34,900 bases of DNA from Sulfurospirillum sp. (GCA_016744795.1 JADGDR010000018.1:1-34900), one strand, 5' to 3'. Shown: positions 6,882-16,123, counted from the first letter of the stretch. Made by a program: numbers and translations. The notes: a model not told the origin generated them from the sequence alone.

Positions 6882-7313
6882 ATGGTTTATACTACAACAA
6901 AAGCAAAACCTTTGATGGAAGCAGCACTTACAGCACGTGCTCAACGTCAAGATATGATTGCTGGAAATATAGCAAATATAGATACTCCATTTTATAAAGC
7001 TCGTGATATTGATTTTGAGTCTGCTCTTATAGAAAAAACTAAACAAATGTATGCTTCAAGTGATATAAAAGAGTTACAGATGGCTAGGACTGATGATAAA
7101 CACATGGGTTCTTATAAGAGTTTAGATAGTAGTAAATCAACAATTTACCTTAGAGATGGTCATATGGCTCGAAATGATGGTAATACAGTTGATTTGGATA
7201 TTGAAACAACAGAACTTGGTAAAAATTCAGTTATGTTTAATGCACTAACAGCAGCACTTAAGAAAAATAGTCAAATTTTCAAGAGTGTATTAGAAGCATC
7301 GGCAAAGGTATAA
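6882..7313 (+). CDS. flgB: Flagellar proximal rod protein FlgB
   Basis: A structural subunit of the proximal rod of the flagellar basal body, exported by the flagellar type III apparatus. The 143-residue protein has the rod-family N-terminal motif around residues 15-38 (ARAQRQDMIAGNIANIDTPF) and a hydrophobic-heptad C-terminus (FNALTAALKKNSQIFKSVLEA) that forms coiled coil in assembled rods. RBS GAGAGGA precedes the ATG. It is the first gene of flgB-flgC-fliE-ftsI, under a sigma54 promoter. Confidence 0.96.
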   Translation: MVYTTTKAKPLMEAALTARAQRQDMIAGNIANIDTPFYKARDIDFESALIEKTKQMYASSDIKELQMARTDDKHMGSYKSLDSSKSTIYLRDGHMARNDGNTVDLDIETTELGKNSVMFNALTAALKKNSQIFKSVLEASAKV

Positions 7314-7316
7314 TAA

Positions 7317-7811
7317 ATGGCATTTTTAAGTGATTTTGATATAAGCGGATATGGACTCTCAGCTCAGAGATTTCGCATGAATATCATAAGTGGAAATATT
7401 GCAAATGCAAATACAACTAGAACTAGTGAGGGTGGACCTTATCAAAGAAGAGAAGTTGTTTTTAAAGCAATGGATTTTGATAAAGTTTTAAATGCAGAAT
7501 TAAAGGGAAGCAATAATATGTTAGATTATGAGAATCCTTTAGATGATCCGCTTTCACAAAAAAATGCAAATCCTGCTATAATGAGTGTAGTAGTTGATAA
7601 GGTTGTCAGAGATGATAGTGATTTTAGGTTAAAGTATGACCCATCACATCCTGATGCAAATGGTGAAGGGTATGTAGCTTACCCAAATATAAATCCAGTA
7701 ATAGAAATGGCCGATTTAATAGAAGCTACAAGAGCATATCAAGCAAATGTTGCAGCGTTTCAAAGCGCTAAGAACATGGCAAATAGCTCAATAGATATGA
7801 TGAAAGGATAG
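7317..7811 (+). CDS. flgC: Flagellar proximal rod protein FlgC
   Basis: A proximal rod subunit assembled with FlgB and FliE. The 164-residue protein shows the family N-terminus around 9-33 (SGYGLSAQRFRMNIISGNIANANTT), YQRREVVF, the mid-protein segment YVAYPNINPVIEMADLIEATRAYQ (split near residue 134), and a C-terminal helix ending SSIDMMKG. The gene starts 3 bases after flgB and is followed 6 bases later by fliE. Confidence 0.97.
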   Translation: MAFLSDFDISGYGLSAQRFRMNIISGNIANANTTRTSEGGPYQRREVVFKAMDFDKVLNAELKGSNNMLDYENPLDDPLSQKNANPAIMSVVVDKVVRDDSDFRLKYDPSHPDANGEGYVAYPNINPVIEMADLIEATRAYQANVAAFQSAKNMANSSIDMMKG

Positions 7812-7817
7812 AGATAG

Positions 7818-8117
7818 ATGCAAAATAGTATAGGTAAAATTGCAAATATAAATGGCATCGCTAATAAACTTGAACATGCTAATAAGGTAACTGATGGCAG
7901 TGATTTTTCTAAAGTCTTACAAGAGTCTTTGGGAGAAGTAAATAAAACGCAGGTAAAAGGTGATCAAGCTATGGCTGATATTGCTACTGGTGAAGTTAAA
8001 AATCTTCATCAAGCTGCACTTGCTATAGGTAAAGCCGAAACAAGTATGAAAGTTATGTTAGAGATAAGAAATAAAGCACTTAGTGCTTATAAAGAGATTG
8101 CAAGAACTCAACTTTAA
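7818..8117 (+). CDS. fliE: Flagellar hook-basal body complex protein FliE
   Basis: Connects the MS ring to the proximal rod. The 99-residue protein has the conserved C-terminal half, ATGEVKNLHQAALAIGKAET followed by SMKVMLEIRNKALSAYKEI, typical of FliE. An upstream AGAGATAG serves as RBS close to the flgC stop. Confidence 0.95.
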   Translation: MQNSIGKIANINGIANKLEHANKVTDGSDFSKVLQESLGEVNKTQVKGDQAMADIATGEVKNLHQAALAIGKAETSMKVMLEIRNKALSAYKEIARTQL

Positions 8118-8141
8118 ACAATAGTTTGCTATACTCACTCT

Positions 8142-9911
8142 ATGGAACAAAAAGATACCCGTAAGATAAAAATACTATTTTTATTTGTTATAGTTACGCT
8201 TGGTTTTATTATATTTTTGGGTACGCTTTTTTATTGGGCTCAGATAGATAGACGACTTCCAAGACTTACTTACAAAGAGCAGATTCATGCCACTCGTGGA
8301 AATATCATAAGTAATGATGACTTTACAGTGGCAAGTAGTAAAAAACTATATAAAGCAGTAATTAATACCCAAAATATAGATCCAGATAAACTTGATTTGT
8401 TTGTAAATCTCTACTCTTTATATAGTGGAGACGACAAAAAGAGAGTTAAAAAAAGAATTCTTTTAAGAAGAGGAAGTCTAGTTTTATCTTACAAAATTAA
8501 TCCCAAAAGTGCAAAACATCTAAAATCATTAGCAAGAAAACTTTTTAGGCTAGGAGTTTTTAGAACTTATCATAATCCAAAAACTGGTATTGCTTTTTTA
8601 CACGGTCTTAGCATTGTTCAAAGTGGAGAGAGAAGAGTATATCCAGTTTCAACTACGCTTACTCCTGTTGTAGGGTATGTAAAAAAGATAGAAAAAGATG
8701 GTATCACCAAAGTTATGGGTGTAAAAGGTTTGGAGCGTTATTATGAAGATAGGCTTCTTTCTATTCAAGATACCTCGGTAATTGGTTATAGAGATATTTC
8801 AAATACTGTTATATTAAATAGAGATAGTGTCTCAAGTAGAAGAATAAATGGACTTGATATACATACTACAATATCTTTAAAACTTCAAAAAATGTTAGAA
8901 GATCTTATAGATAATTATAAAGTGAGTTTGGATGCAAAAGAGATAGTAGTTGCTGTTATGCACTCAAAAAGTGGAGCACTTCTTAGCTTAGCAAGCTCTA
9001 ATAGGTATGATCCTAATTTTATACGAAGAAGCGATTATTCTAATCTAAATGTTTCTGCAATAGAATATGTATACGAACCAGGGTCTGTTATGAAGCCATT
9101 TACCTTTTCACTTTTATTAGAAGATAAAAAAGTAAATCCGTACGATTTAGTTCGGACATATGGAGGTAAATATAAATTTGGGAAAAGAGTTATTACCGAT
9201 ACTCATGACTATGAATGGTTAAGCGCGGAAGATGTTGTAGTTCACTCAAGCAATATAGGAATGTTCCAACTTGCACAAAAACTCGATCCAATTGAGTTTT
9301 ATCAAGGCTTGAAAGATTTTGGATTTACACAAAAAACAGATATAGATTTACCTTATGAAAGATTAGGTTCAATTCCACCTCTTCATAAGTTTAAATCTGA
9401 GACATATAAAGGCACAGTATCTTATGGTTATGGTATGACTGCTACTTTTATGCAAATTTTAAAAGCGTATAATGTTTTTAATAACAATGGACGAATGCTT
9501 ACTCCTTATATAGCTTCTTATCTTGAGGGAGATGATGGCAAAAAATATTCAATTTTAAGACCTGGGGAAAAAGAGGTTATACCTATTTCTGTAGCAAAGA
9601 GAGTTCATAGTATTTTAATAAAAACTGTTCAAAAGGGTACCGGAATGAAGGCTAGAGTTGATGGTCTTATTATAGGTGGTAAAACAGGAACAGCTCATAT
9701 TGCTGAAAAGGGTGGTTATTCTAGAAGATACAATAGCTCATTTTTTGGTTTTGCAAACGATAAAAAAAATAGTTTCACCATAGGTGTTTTAGTGATTGAA
9801 CCTAAAAAGAAGTATCATTATTTTGCTTCTATGAGTGCAGTACCTATTTATAAAGAGATTGTTTTACGCCTTGTGGAAGAAGGTTTTTTGACTCCCTCAC
9901 TCACACCTTAG
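8142..9911 (+). CDS. ftsI: Peptidoglycan DD-transpeptidase FtsI (PBP2/PBP3 class)
   Basis: A class B penicillin-binding protein that crosslinks septal peptidoglycan with FtsW. The 589-residue protein has a short cytoplasmic tail, one TM (about 10-32), a dimerisation/pedestal domain and a transpeptidase domain with SVMK (Ser315, Lys318), SSN (369-371) and KTG (514-516). The same flgB-flgC-fliE-pbpB order occurs in C. jejuni, linking flagellar and division genes. The RBS is weak. Its last 11 bases overlap the end of hemH on the other strand, so the two transcripts are complementary at their 3' ends. Confidence 0.94.
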   Translation: MEQKDTRKIKILFLFVIVTLGFIIFLGTLFYWAQIDRRLPRLTYKEQIHATRGNIISNDDFTVASSKKLYKAVINTQNIDPDKLDLFVNLYSLYSGDDKKRVKKRILLRRGSLVLSYKINPKSAKHLKSLARKLFRLGVFRTYHNPKTGIAFLHGLSIVQSGERRVYPVSTTLTPVVGYVKKIEKDGITKVMGVKGLERYYEDRLLSIQDTSVIGYRDISNTVILNRDSVSSRRINGLDIHTTISLKLQKMLEDLIDNYKVSLDAKEIVVAVMHSKSGALLSLASSNRYDPNFIRRSDYSNLNVSAIEYVYEPGSVMKPFTFSLLLEDKKVNPYDLVRTYGGKYKFGKRVITDTHDYEWLSAEDVVVHSSNIGMFQLAQKLDPIEFYQGLKDFGFTQKTDIDLPYERLGSIPPLHKFKSETYKGTVSYGYGMTATFMQILKAYNVFNNNGRMLTPYIASYLEGDDGKKYSILRPGEKEVIPISVAKRVHSILIKTVQKGTGMKARVDGLIIGGKTGTAHIAEKGGYSRRYNSSFFGFANDKKNSFTIGVLVIEPKKKYHYFASMSAVPIYKEIVLRLVEEGFLTPSLTP

Positions 9912-10848
9912 CAGATATATCTGTTACTATTTGTGATATAAATTTCACAAATTTTTTAGAATCATTTGGACATTTTGCTACTAAATACTCTTTAAATCCA
10001 AGCTCATCTGCTACTTCTTTATACTCTATTGAGAGTTCAAATTCAGTCTCAGAGTTATCTATAGTAAAAGAGATAGGAGATATGATAACTTTCTTACATG
10101 TAAGAGATTTTAGTTTGTCTTCTAAAGAAGGTTCAAGCCATTTTACTGGTCCAAGTTTTGATTGATAGGCTACGTGAATATCTTTGAATATGATATTTTT
10201 TTCTTTAAGTATATCTTTTAAAAGTTCTACGTGTAAAAGGATTTCTTTTTGATAAGTATCGCCTTTATCTACTATGCTTTGAGGTAAAGAGTGAGCTGAA
10301 AATATTAGTTCAAATTCTTTTGAATTTTTAGTTTTTAATTGCTCTTTTATTTTGTCTATAAGTAGTTCATTATAGAGACCGTTTTCATAGAATTTGTCTA
10401 CATGTAAAGTCTTTACATGTAAAGATTCAAGTGCTTCTTCAAAATCTTCTAATGATGATTTAGTTGTAGTTGTAGAGTATTGAGGGTAGAGTGGAAAAAG
10501 TGTTACTTCTGTTATGCCTTTTTCTTTGAGTTTTGCAACTACATCTTTAGCAAATGGAGAAGTATAACGCATAGCATAAGTGACATAAGTATCTTTCAAT
10601 TCAAGTTGTAGTTTTTCTATAAGCTGTTTGGTGTATCCAATTATTGGTGATTTACCACCAATCTTTGCATAGTTTGAACGTGCTACTTTTTTTCTTGAAT
10701 TTACTATCATAAAAGATATAAAAGAGCGAAGTAAGTCACTCTTTACTGTGATGATGTTTTTGTCGTTAAACATGTTTTTTAGAAAAACTTCTACTTCATC
10801 TAGGGAGTTTGGTCCTCCCATGTTTAATAATATTAAGGCTTTACTCAT
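9901..10848 (-). CDS. hemH: Ferrochelatase (coproporphyrin/protoporphyrin)
   Basis: Inserts iron into a porphyrin in the last steps of haem synthesis. The 315-residue protein has LLNMGGP near the N-terminus, MRYTSPF near 92, PLYPQYSTTT near 119, SAHSLPQSIVDKGD near 185 (the His of the active site), and SPISFTIDNSETEFELSIEY near 257, where Glu should lie by the metal site. Three TACATGTA palindromes lie in the gene; two are nearly back to back (10397-10424) and encode SLHVKTLHVDK. The ATG overlaps the gnnA stop (ATGA). Confidence 0.96.
   Translation of the reverse strand: MSKALILLNMGGPNSLDEVEVFLKNMFNDKNIITVKSDLLRSFISFMIVNSRKKVARSNYAKIGGKSPIIGYTKQLIEKLQLELKDTYVTYAMRYTSPFAKDVVAKLKEKGITEVTLFPLYPQYSTTTTKSSLEDFEEALESLHVKTLHVDKFYENGLYNELLIDKIKEQLKTKNSKEFELIFSAHSLPQSIVDKGDTYQKEILLHVELLKDILKEKNIIFKDIHVAYQSKLGPVKWLEPSLEDKLKSLTCKKVIISPISFTIDNSETEFELSIEYKEVADELGFKEYLVAKCPNDSKKFVKFISQIVTDISAKV
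10397..10424. repeat. Back-to-back iterated palindromes within hemH
   Basis: TCTACATGTAAAG and CTTTACATGTAAAG follow each other with one base between, so ACATGTAAAG-T-CTTTACATGT is itself an inverted repeat. They encode LHVK and LHVD in hemH. Confidence 0.85.
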
Positions 10849-11741
10849 TTTGCTGAAGAGACTTCCAACGTTATTATGCTGTCTTCAATAGTGCTAAGTC
10901 CATGACGCTCACCTGTTTTTACAAACTTTCTAAAAGCTTTATGCTCACGTACTAGTGGTTCTTCTTTTTTGACCATACATTTTCTTATAACGTAAGAGTT
11001 ATTTTTTTGATATTCTGAAAATTCTGTAAGGTCTTGCTCCATTAGGTTCGCTTCAAAATAAGCATCTTTTGTAGCTACTTCAATTGTTCTTTTTCTAAAA
11101 GGAGTTAACCAGTTTGTGGTAATACTAGCTACTACTTCATCTTCAAGTTCAAACGAGAGGATTGCATTGTCTTCATGGTGATTATGTATTTTTTGAGATT
11201 TATATATGGAAGTGTTTATTATCTCTTTTCCTGTAATGTAGCGTATTAAATCTATATCGTGAACTGAGAGGTCAGTTAAAATTCCAACATCAGCTATGCG
11301 AGGAGGGAAAGGTCCAACACGTGTAATTCCTATAGAGTATATTTCACTACTAGCAATTTCATTTTTTAGTTGTTCAACCACTGGATTAAATCTTTCTATA
11401 TATCCTACACATACTCTAGCATCGTTTTTCCTTGCAACTTCAAGTATATCTTTTGCTTCTTCTACCGTTGATGCTACAGGTTTTTCTATAAAGAGGTGTT
11501 TACCTTTGTTTAAACACTTTATAGCTACTTCTTTATGTAAAAAAGTAGGAACAACAATAATTGCTGCATCAAACTGGGCATTTTCAAGCATCTCATCTAA
11601 GTCTGTATAAAAAGGTTCATCGTAATCTTTTGTTTGTTGAATATCACATAGTGCTGTTATCTCAAATCCTGTTAGAGCTTTTAGAACTCTATAGTGATTT
11701 TGTCCCATAGAACCTAATCCGATTAGTGCTACTTTTACCAT
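10845..11741 (-). CDS. gnnA: Gfo/Idh/MocA oxidoreductase, probable UDP-GlcNAc 3-dehydrogenase GnnA
   Basis: Predicted to oxidise the 3-hydroxyl of UDP-GlcNAc so that GnnB can aminate it. The 298-residue protein has an N-terminal NAD Rossmann fold (ALIGLGSMGQNH, 5-16), the family catalytic EKP motif (86-88), and GYIERFNP followed by a histidine-containing active-site region (DLSVHDIDLIRYITG near 158-172). The hemH-gnnA-gnnB order matches C. jejuni, where this pair makes the diamino sugar for amide-rich lipid A. The gene starts 2 bases after the gnnB stop. A related 3-amino sugar route (WlbA type) is the main alternative. Confidence 0.82.
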   Translation of the reverse strand: MVKVALIGLGSMGQNHYRVLKALTGFEITALCDIQQTKDYDEPFYTDLDEMLENAQFDAAIIVVPTFLHKEVAIKCLNKGKHLFIEKPVASTVEEAKDILEVARKNDARVCVGYIERFNPVVEQLKNEIASSEIYSIGITRVGPFPPRIADVGILTDLSVHDIDLIRYITGKEIINTSIYKSQKIHNHHEDNAILSFELEDEVVASITTNWLTPFRKRTIEVATKDAYFEANLMEQDLTEFSEYQKNNSYVIRKCMVKKEEPLVREHKAFRKFVKTGERHGLSTIEDSIITLEVSSAK

Positions 11742-11743
11742 GT

Positions 11744-12838
11744 TTATGCCTTTATCGCTTTAACAACCATATCTTGTTGTTCTTGTGTTAAAAATGGACT
11801 CATTGGAAGTGACATAATGCTTTTTCCAATTCTCTCACTTACAGGATAATCTCCCTTTTTGCCACCAAGGTATGCAAATGCTTCTTGCAAGTGAAGTGGG
11901 ATTGGGTAGTGAACTGCTGTTGGTATTCCTGCATCATTTAGTTTTTTACTTAGTGCTTCTCTATCTTTACATAAAACTGAGTATTGAGCATAAACACAAG
12001 TTCTGTCTTCAAATACAAATGGAGTTTTTAGTTCTTCACTATTTTCAAGAAGTTCGCTATAACGACTTCCAATTTCAAGACGTTTTTTTATTTCATCTTC
12101 AAAGTGATTTAGTTTTACATTTAAAATTGCTGCTTGCATAGCATCCATGCGACCGTTAATGCCTATATATTTATGCTCATAACGTTTGCCTTGTCCATGG
12201 TTTAAAATTGAACGAATTTTTTGGGCTAATGCGTCATCATTACAAAAAATTGCTCCGCCATCTCCATAACAACCTAGTGGTTTAGATGGAAAGAAACTTG
12301 TACATCCTATTGTACTAAGATTACAACTTTTTTTACCATTAAATTCTGCTCCAAAACTTTGACAAGCATCTTCGATAACAGGAAGATTGTGTTTTTTAGC
12401 AATTTCATTTATTTTGTCCATATTAGCAGTTTGACCATAGAGTGAAACTGGCATGATAGCTTTTGTTTTAGCTGTGATTTTTTCTTCTATTAAAGTAAAA
12501 TCTATATTGTAATTCATATCACAGATATCGACAAAAACAGGAACTGCACCAAGAAGAGCTATGACTTCAGCAGTAGCTATAAAAGTAAATGGAGTAGTTA
12601 TTATCTCATCTCCTGCTTTAATATCAAGTGCCAAAAGAGCTAAAATAAGTGAGTCCGTTCCACTAGAACAGCTAATAGCATGTTTTGAGCCTGTAAATTT
12701 TGCTAAACTCTCTTCAAGCTTAGTAACTTGTGGTCCAAAGATGAACTGAGTTGATTCCATCACTCCCAAAACTTCTTTGTTTATCTCATCTTTATATGTT
12801 TCATATTGTGTTTTTAGGTCTATAAAAGGCAATTTCAT
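11744..12838 (-). CDS. gnnB: DegT/DnrJ/EryC1 aminotransferase, probable GnnB
   Basis: A PLP-dependent sugar aminotransferase expected to convert the 3-keto UDP sugar made by GnnA into UDP-GlcNAc3N, the precursor of amide-linked lipid A acyl chains. The 364-residue protein has CSSGTDSL near 57-64, EDACQSFGAE near 156-165, the PLP lysine in SFFPSKPLGCYGDGG (Lys186) and HGQGKRYEHKYIGINGRMD near 215. It heads the gnnB-gnnA-hemH unit; GAGGAG lies upstream of its ATG. The assignment to GnnB rests on pairing and synteny, since DegT enzymes serve many sugars. Confidence 0.82.
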   Translation of the reverse strand: MKLPFIDLKTQYETYKDEINKEVLGVMESTQFIFGPQVTKLEESLAKFTGSKHAISCSSGTDSLILALLALDIKAGDEIITTPFTFIATAEVIALLGAVPVFVDICDMNYNIDFTLIEEKITAKTKAIMPVSLYGQTANMDKINEIAKKHNLPVIEDACQSFGAEFNGKKSCNLSTIGCTSFFPSKPLGCYGDGGAIFCNDDALAQKIRSILNHGQGKRYEHKYIGINGRMDAMQAAILNVKLNHFEDEIKKRLEIGSRYSELLENSEELKTPFVFEDRTCVYAQYSVLCKDREALSKKLNDAGIPTAVHYPIPLHLQEAFAYLGGKKGDYPVSERIGKSIMSLPMSPFLTQEQQDMVVKAIKA

Positions 12839-12887
12839 TTAGTTCTCCTCTAAAATTAAAATAATTCGTATTATACTTAAATAACTC

Positions 12888-14423
12888 TTAACATTTTATA
12901 TCTTTCATATTTTCATGCATATCAACATTATCAAAGATATGGGCTTTATTTACTTTTATTATTTTGGTAATATGTTTTTTCTTTAAAACTAAAGATATTT
13001 TGATATCTAATTCGTTTAGTTTTGATATCATATCTTCAAGTGCAAATATAGCAGATATATCCATAAATGGTACATTTAAACAGTTTATAATTAAGTGTTT
13101 GGTATCTAAAACTTTATTTACTTGGTCTTCAAAAATAGAAGCTGATCCAAAGAAAAAAGCACCGTTTATGTTAAGTATTCTAGTATCTGATTCTTCATTT
13201 TTAATTTCTGATTTTTTATAGTCTATAGTTTGTATATTAGACTCTTTAGATATTCTGTAAACTATTAAAAGTGAAGCTAGAACAATGCCCGCTCCAACAG
13301 CCATAATTAAATCTACAAAAACTGTTAATAAAAACACTACTACCATTACATAAAGATCATATTTTGGTGCATTTCTCATGATTCTTAGGAATTTATAATC
13401 AAGTATATCAATTCCCACTTTCATTAAAATACCAGCCAATAAAGCAAGTGGTATTTGTGAAACAATTGGAGCCATAAATAACATTGCTGCTAAAATTGTT
13501 AGAGAGTGAATAATTCCTGAGAGTCTTGTTGTGCCTCCACTTTTGACATTTATAACAGTCCTCATAGTTGCTCCCGCTCCTGCTAAACCACCAATTAAAG
13601 AGACTAGGGTATTTCCTATTCCTTGCCCAATTAATTCTTTGTTAGAGTTGTGTTTTGTTTTAGTAATAGAATCGGCAACTAAAGAAGTTAAAAGTGTATC
13701 AATACAGCCTAAAATAGCTAGTGTAAAAGCTAAAGTAATAATATTCTTTAGTTGAGAAATCTCAAATGAAGGAATTACAATATTAGGAAGTGTTGTAGGA
13801 ATTTCACCTATTGTTTTTACATTAAATCCAAAATATATACTTATACTTGTAATAACTACTAATGCTATAAGTGGAGATGGAATGATTTTAGCAATTTTTT
13901 TAGGAGTAAAAACAGTTATAATAAAAGTTAATATTGCAATAATAAGTGCTTGATTATTTATGCTTGTTAAGGTTTGTGGTAAATTGTATAGAGTATTAAT
14001 AACAGAACTATCACCATCTATGCCCATAAAAGGATTTATTTGCAAAATTATAATGATTAAGCCAATACCACTCATGAATCCAGAAATTACAGGATATGGT
14101 ATGTATCTTACATATTTACCTAATTTAAATATTCCAAAAAGTATTTGAAAGACACCAGTTAAAAACACTACGCACATAACAGCATTTAAATCACCTGCAA
14201 AAATTGCAATTGCACTTGCAAAAACTACAGTCATAGGACCAGTTGGTCCTGAAATTTGAGTTGGAGTTCCACCAAATAAAGAAGCAACAAAACCTAAAAC
14301 TATGGCACCATATAGCCCTGCTAAGGCACCTGCTCCACTAGCAACACCAAAAGCCAGAGCCAATGGAAGGGCAATAATTGCCGCAGTAATACCACCAAAG
14401 ATATTACCTTTTATATTATTCAT
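12888..14423 (-). CDS. SulP/SLC26-family anion transporter with STAS domain
   Basis: An inner-membrane anion transporter. The 511-residue protein has about a dozen hydrophobic segments, opening with ITAAIIALPLALAFGVASGA and GTPTQISGPTGPMTVV near 53-68, both SulP hallmarks, and a C-terminal cytoplasmic STAS domain (about 410-505) with the NVPFMDISAIFALEDM segment typical of STAS loops. The substrate cannot be read from the sequence; sulfate and bicarbonate are the usual candidates. It is divergent from the DUF3100 gene, and AGGAAA precedes the ATG. It may belong to an accessory block inserted between gnnB and alaS. Confidence 0.9.
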   Translation of the reverse strand: MNNIKGNIFGGITAAIIALPLALAFGVASGAGALAGLYGAIVLGFVASLFGGTPTQISGPTGPMTVVFASAIAIFAGDLNAVMCVVFLTGVFQILFGIFKLGKYVRYIPYPVISGFMSGIGLIIIILQINPFMGIDGDSSVINTLYNLPQTLTSINNQALIIAILTFIITVFTPKKIAKIIPSPLIALVVITSISIYFGFNVKTIGEIPTTLPNIVIPSFEISQLKNIITLAFTLAILGCIDTLLTSLVADSITKTKHNSNKELIGQGIGNTLVSLIGGLAGAGATMRTVINVKSGGTTRLSGIIHSLTILAAMLFMAPIVSQIPLALLAGILMKVGIDILDYKFLRIMRNAPKYDLYVMVVVFLLTVFVDLIMAVGAGIVLASLLIVYRISKESNIQTIDYKKSEIKNEESDTRILNINGAFFFGSASIFEDQVNKVLDTKHLIINCLNVPFMDISAIFALEDMISKLNELDIKISLVLKKKHITKIIKVNKAHIFDNVDMHENMKDIKC

Positions 14424-14790
14424 TATATTTCCTAGAGATTAATTATTCTTATGTAAGTTATTTGCTTAGAGGTAAGAAGTTGATTCTTTATCTTATTCCA
14501 AACTTCCTTAAATTAAAATATAAATAAATATATTAATGTTGGAGAAGAAATATTGTTATAAATATAAATAAATATTATTTTACGTAAGCCAATATTATTA
14601 AAGTTGATTTGAAGATATAATAAGAAAAAATTATGTTAACTTTGGTAGATTTCAGCAGACTTATGGAAAAATACTATATAAATTGTGGATAAAAATATAT
14701 TTTATTGTTATTGGCTAAGTTTTATTTAAGTTATCTTGGTCGTGCTGTAGATATGTTTTACAATTATATTTATACTCAAGGAGAGTTTTA
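14424..14790. promoter_or_regulatory. Divergent regulatory region between sulP-type and DUF3100 genes
   Basis: These 367 bases hold no gene I can support. They are very AT-rich and contain a perfect 16-base direct repeat, AAATATAAATAAATAT, at 14516-14531 and 14560-14575. A TATACT (14771-14776) just before the AAGGAGAG ribosome site would be a -10 with a very short leader. Promoters for both genes should lie here. Confidence 0.4.
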
Positions 14791-15585
14791 ATGAAGAATT
14801 TGCTGAATCCCAAGTTACATATACTTGTGATTTTAATTGTTATTATTTCTGATACCATAGGAATAAACAAGATTTCACTAGGTGTGGGGGCAATGATTTT
14901 GTTACCACTTTTTTATGCTTTTATTATTGCGGTTTTGCTTAATCCTAATGTTATTAAGGCATCCGAAAAAATAGTTGATAAGGTTAGCTTGAAATCTGCA
15001 ATTTCACTTGTAACAATTTCAATTATGCCTTTTATCGCAAAATTTAGTATAGGAATTGGTCCTAAAATCAATGAAATCATAAATGCAGGACCTGCTTTGG
15101 TTTTACAAGAAGTAGGTAACTTAGCGACAATGTTAATTGCTATGCCTATTGCCATTGTGGTATTTAAGATGGGAAGAGAGTCTATTGGTGCAACTCATTC
15201 AATTGCAAGAGAACCAAATATAGCATTAATCTCAGATAAATACGGCTTAAATAGTCCTGAAGGTGTTGGTGTAATGGGTGTTTATGTTGTAGGAACACTT
15301 TTTGGAACACTTTTTTTCTCTTTAATGGCCAGTTTTTTAGCTAGTTTAGATCTTTTTAGTATAAAAGCCTTAGCTATGGGTTGTGGTGTTGGTTCAGGTT
15401 CAATGACAGCAGCTTGTTCAGGTGCTTTAGTAGCGATGAAACCAGAAATGGAAGAGACAATTACAGCCTTTGCAGCAGCTTCAAATGTTATGACTTATGC
15501 AACGGGATTATATATGAGCCTATTTATCGCCTTACCTGTTTCAGAGTGGTTATATAAAGTTTTATCAAAGAAGGAAAAAGCATAA
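14791..15585 (+). CDS. DUF3100-like integral membrane protein, candidate permease subunit
   Basis: The 264-residue protein has about seven hydrophobic segments and conserved-looking loops: MGRESIGATHSIAREPNIAL near 127-146, GVMGVYVVGTLFGTLF near 158-173, and a Gly/Ser-rich GCGVGSGSMTAACSGALVA near 197-215 that resembles a substrate-path loop in transporters. I recognise it tentatively as DUF3100. A strong RBS, AAGGAGAG, lies 6 bases before the ATG. It is the first of three genes; the next starts on its stop codon and the third is an M20 amidohydrolase, suggesting uptake of an acylated or amidated substrate that is then hydrolysed. Confidence 0.65.
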   Translation: MKNLLNPKLHILVILIVIISDTIGINKISLGVGAMILLPLFYAFIIAVLLNPNVIKASEKIVDKVSLKSAISLVTISIMPFIAKFSIGIGPKINEIINAGPALVLQEVGNLATMLIAMPIAIVVFKMGRESIGATHSIAREPNIALISDKYGLNSPEGVGVMGVYVVGTLFGTLFFSLMASFLASLDLFSIKALAMGCGVGSGSMTAACSGALVAMKPEMEETITAFAAASNVMTYATGLYMSLFIALPVSEWLYKVLSKKEKA

Positions 15586-16121
15586 TGAATAATCAAAATA
15601 AATCTATTAATTTAGGTCAAAATGCTATTTTATTACTTTTAGTTTGTTTTATTGGTTTAATTGCAAATCATATTTATGGTTTTACAGGAGCAAACAAAGC
15701 TAGTATGTCTTTTCTTACTCGTCTTGTTGAAGGACCAAGTGGTTTAATTGGTGGTATGATTGAAGCTTCTTATGGCATGGCAATAATATATTTAATATCA
15801 TTAGGTGGGTTAGTTATAGCTAAATATATGCCATTTTATCTGCCTTCTATTGCTTGGATTTCTGCACTTGCAATTTTAGTTGCTTCTCCTATTTCTCCTG
15901 TTGCAGATGTTGTTGTTGCTGCTACTGCAAAAGTACATTTTTTGGCATTAACAACTTCAGTGTTAGCATACGCAGGTTTTGCAATTGGTAAGATGGAAAT
16001 TGAAACATTTAAAAAATCAGGATTAAAAATTGTTATTATTGGTTTGTTTGTTTTTATTGGAACTTATTTAGGTTCTGTTATAATCGCAGAAGCAATTTTA
16101 AAAAGTACAGGACAAATTTAA
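15585..16121 (+). CDS. Small membrane protein, partner of the DUF3100-like protein
   Basis: A 178-residue hydrophobic protein with about five helices; no characterised homologue is recognised. It contains SFLTRLVEGPSGLIGGMIEA near 42-61, ASPISPVADVVVAATAKVHF near 99-118 and a C-terminal hydrophobic pair of helices. The ATG overlaps the last base of the preceding TAA, so the two membrane proteins are probably made in equal amounts and form one permease, as in other two-subunit transporters. The function is inferred from context only. Confidence 0.6.
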   Translation: MNNQNKSINLGQNAILLLLVCFIGLIANHIYGFTGANKASMSFLTRLVEGPSGLIGGMIEASYGMAIIYLISLGGLVIAKYMPFYLPSIAWISALAILVASPISPVADVVVAATAKVHFLALTTSVLAYAGFAIGKMEIETFKKSGLKIVIIGLFVFIGTYLGSVIIAEAILKSTGQI

Positions 16122-16123
16122 TT

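Noticed and set aside
10736-10780. AAACATGTTT near 10770 as another iterated palindrome
   Set aside because: It keeps ACATGT but lacks the flanking T and A of TACATGTA, so it was not counted; the same applies to GAACATGTTT near 26532.
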